Below the pieces are notes generated by a model. The model had not been told where the DNA came from and made no database searches. It was given only the letters and a program-made list of their open reading frames with translations. Both the position numbers and the translations under genes were made by a program. DNA of 42,025 nt from Herpetosiphonaceae bacterium (GTDB lineage Bacteria > Chloroflexota > Chloroflexia > Chloroflexales > Kallotenuaceae), in the NCBI GenBank assembly GCA_013821605.1, contig JACDGP010000040.1, forward strand, positions 1-42,025, written 5' to 3'. Shown in pieces: positions 41,527-42,025 of the stretch. Positions within the stretch are counted from its first letter, which is position 1. The number at the start of each line of letters is the position of its first letter.

Positions 41527-42025
41527 ATGTTCAAGGCCTACATCACCGAACAATCTGAGGGACAACCACACACAACGTTGCAGGAGCTCGATCAACCACG
41601 CCTGCCTGCAGGCGATGTACTGGTCGCTATTGCCTATTCGAGCCTCAACTACAAAGATGGGCTGGCCCTGACCGGCAAGGGCAAAATCGCGCGCTCGTTT
41701 CCCATGATCGCTGGCATCGACCTCGCCGGCACCGTAGTGGAATCCAGCAACGCGGTCTACAACGTTGGTGACCAGGTCGTGTTGACCGGCTGGGGCATCG
41801 GTGAGCGGCATTGGGGTGGCTTTGCGCAATATGCCCGCGTCAAAGCGGAGTGGCTCATCCCGTTGCCGCCTGGTCTGAGTCTCCTCTATGCCATGGCGTT
41901 GGGAACGGCAGGCTTTACTGCGATGTTGGCCGTATTGGCGCTCGAAGCACATGGTCTTAAACCGGATGGGCGCGAAGTCTTAGTAACCGGTGCATCAGGC
42001 GGCGTGGGGAGCGTCGCGGTTGCCT
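41527..42025 (+). CDS. AcuI/YhdH-type quinone oxidoreductase (partial)
   Basis: First 166 codons of a medium-chain dehydrogenase/reductase; the gene runs off the right edge. The N-terminus MFKAYITEQSEG, the block AYSSLNYKDGLALTGKG and PMIAGIDLAGTVVESS match YhdH/AcuI acryloyl-CoA reductases, and LVTGASGGVGSVAV is the start of the NADPH Rossmann domain. AcuI reduces acryloyl-CoA to propionyl-CoA; function here is inferred. ATG 41527 has GGAG 8 bases upstream. Confidence 0.9.
   Translation, partial: MFKAYITEQSEGQPHTTLQELDQPRLPAGDVLVAIAYSSLNYKDGLALTGKGKIARSFPMIAGIDLAGTVVESSNAVYNVGDQVVLTGWGIGERHWGGFAQYARVKAEWLIPLPPGLSLLYAMALGTAGFTAMLAVLALEAHGLKPDGREVLVTGASGGVGSVAVA

Noticed and set aside
40884-41534. 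Long open frame on the minus strand opposite the truncated MFS gene
   Set aside because: Its translation is Ser/Arg/Thr-rich without domain features, while the plus strand shows clear MFS motifs; it is a shadow of the coding strand.
1-42025. CRISPR arrays, tRNA, rRNA, insertion sequences, phage or defence islands
   Set aside because: No regularly spaced repeats, cloverleaf sequences, transposase or integrase motifs, or terminal inverted repeats were seen; all gaps are under about 180 bases.

Overview
The window is a gene-dense bacterial chromosome segment with about 40 protein genes, no gap longer than about 180 bases, and no rRNA, tRNA, CRISPR array or insertion sequence that I can recognise. 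Gene content points to a member of the Chloroflexota. The signs are GAF-rich histidine kinases, an Rsb-type STAS/SpoIIE switch, a secreted protein with a golvesin-like C-terminal domain, SCO1/TlpA lipoproteins, frequent GTG starts and moderate G+C. This is inference from family content, not from a marker gene. Many transcription units are preceded by an extended -10 promoter of the form TGn-TATAat.

Layout: 1-5.1 kb holds housekeeping genes: a partial secreted protein, a MagIII-like DNA glycosylase, an EVE-domain protein, tyrosyl-tRNA synthetase, a GH18-like membrane-anchored protein and thioredoxin reductase. 5.1-8.7 kb is a compact partner-switching operon: a STAS antagonist, an anti-sigma-type kinase fused to its own STAS domain, and a triple-GAF SpoIIE phosphatase. 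8.7-14 kb holds a VIT-type metal transporter behind a Fur-like box, an NAD-dependent epimerase, a NERD-domain membrane protein and uvrB. 14.1-15.7 kb is a SCO1 / cupredoxin-like / TlpA module for extracytoplasmic copper and thiol chemistry. 15.8-19 kb holds a thiolase, an aminotransferase and folK. 19-24.4 kb is a phosphorelay of three overlapping genes: a CHASE3 hybrid kinase with two receivers, a stand-alone receiver, and a receiver-GAF-kinase.

24.4-33.9 kb is a long run of plus-strand genes with short gaps or 4-base overlaps: gatD-like amidotransferase, glycosyltransferase, secreted DPBB/golvesin-like protein, ECF S-like membrane protein, FAH-family hydrolase, yraN, ridA, a ComEC-like beta-lactamase-fold protein without metal ligands, an alpha/alpha-toroid protein, panC and a zinc-ribbon protein. 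It ends tail-to-tail against rarA, with the two stop codons sharing one CTAG. 33.9-40.8 kb reads on the minus strand: MFS transporter, ROK fructokinase, epimerase, GAF-GAF-PAS histidine kinase and rarA. The right edge has an MFS gene truncated to its N-terminal half and the start of an acuI/yhdH-type reductase.

The most notable items are the kinase-STAS fusion, the output-less phosphorelay, the metal-less ComEC-like protein, the altered TyrRS HIGH motif, a long hairpin inside the end of the MFS gene, several perfect inverted repeats at promoters, and the truncated exporter. I see no clearly new defence or mobile system.
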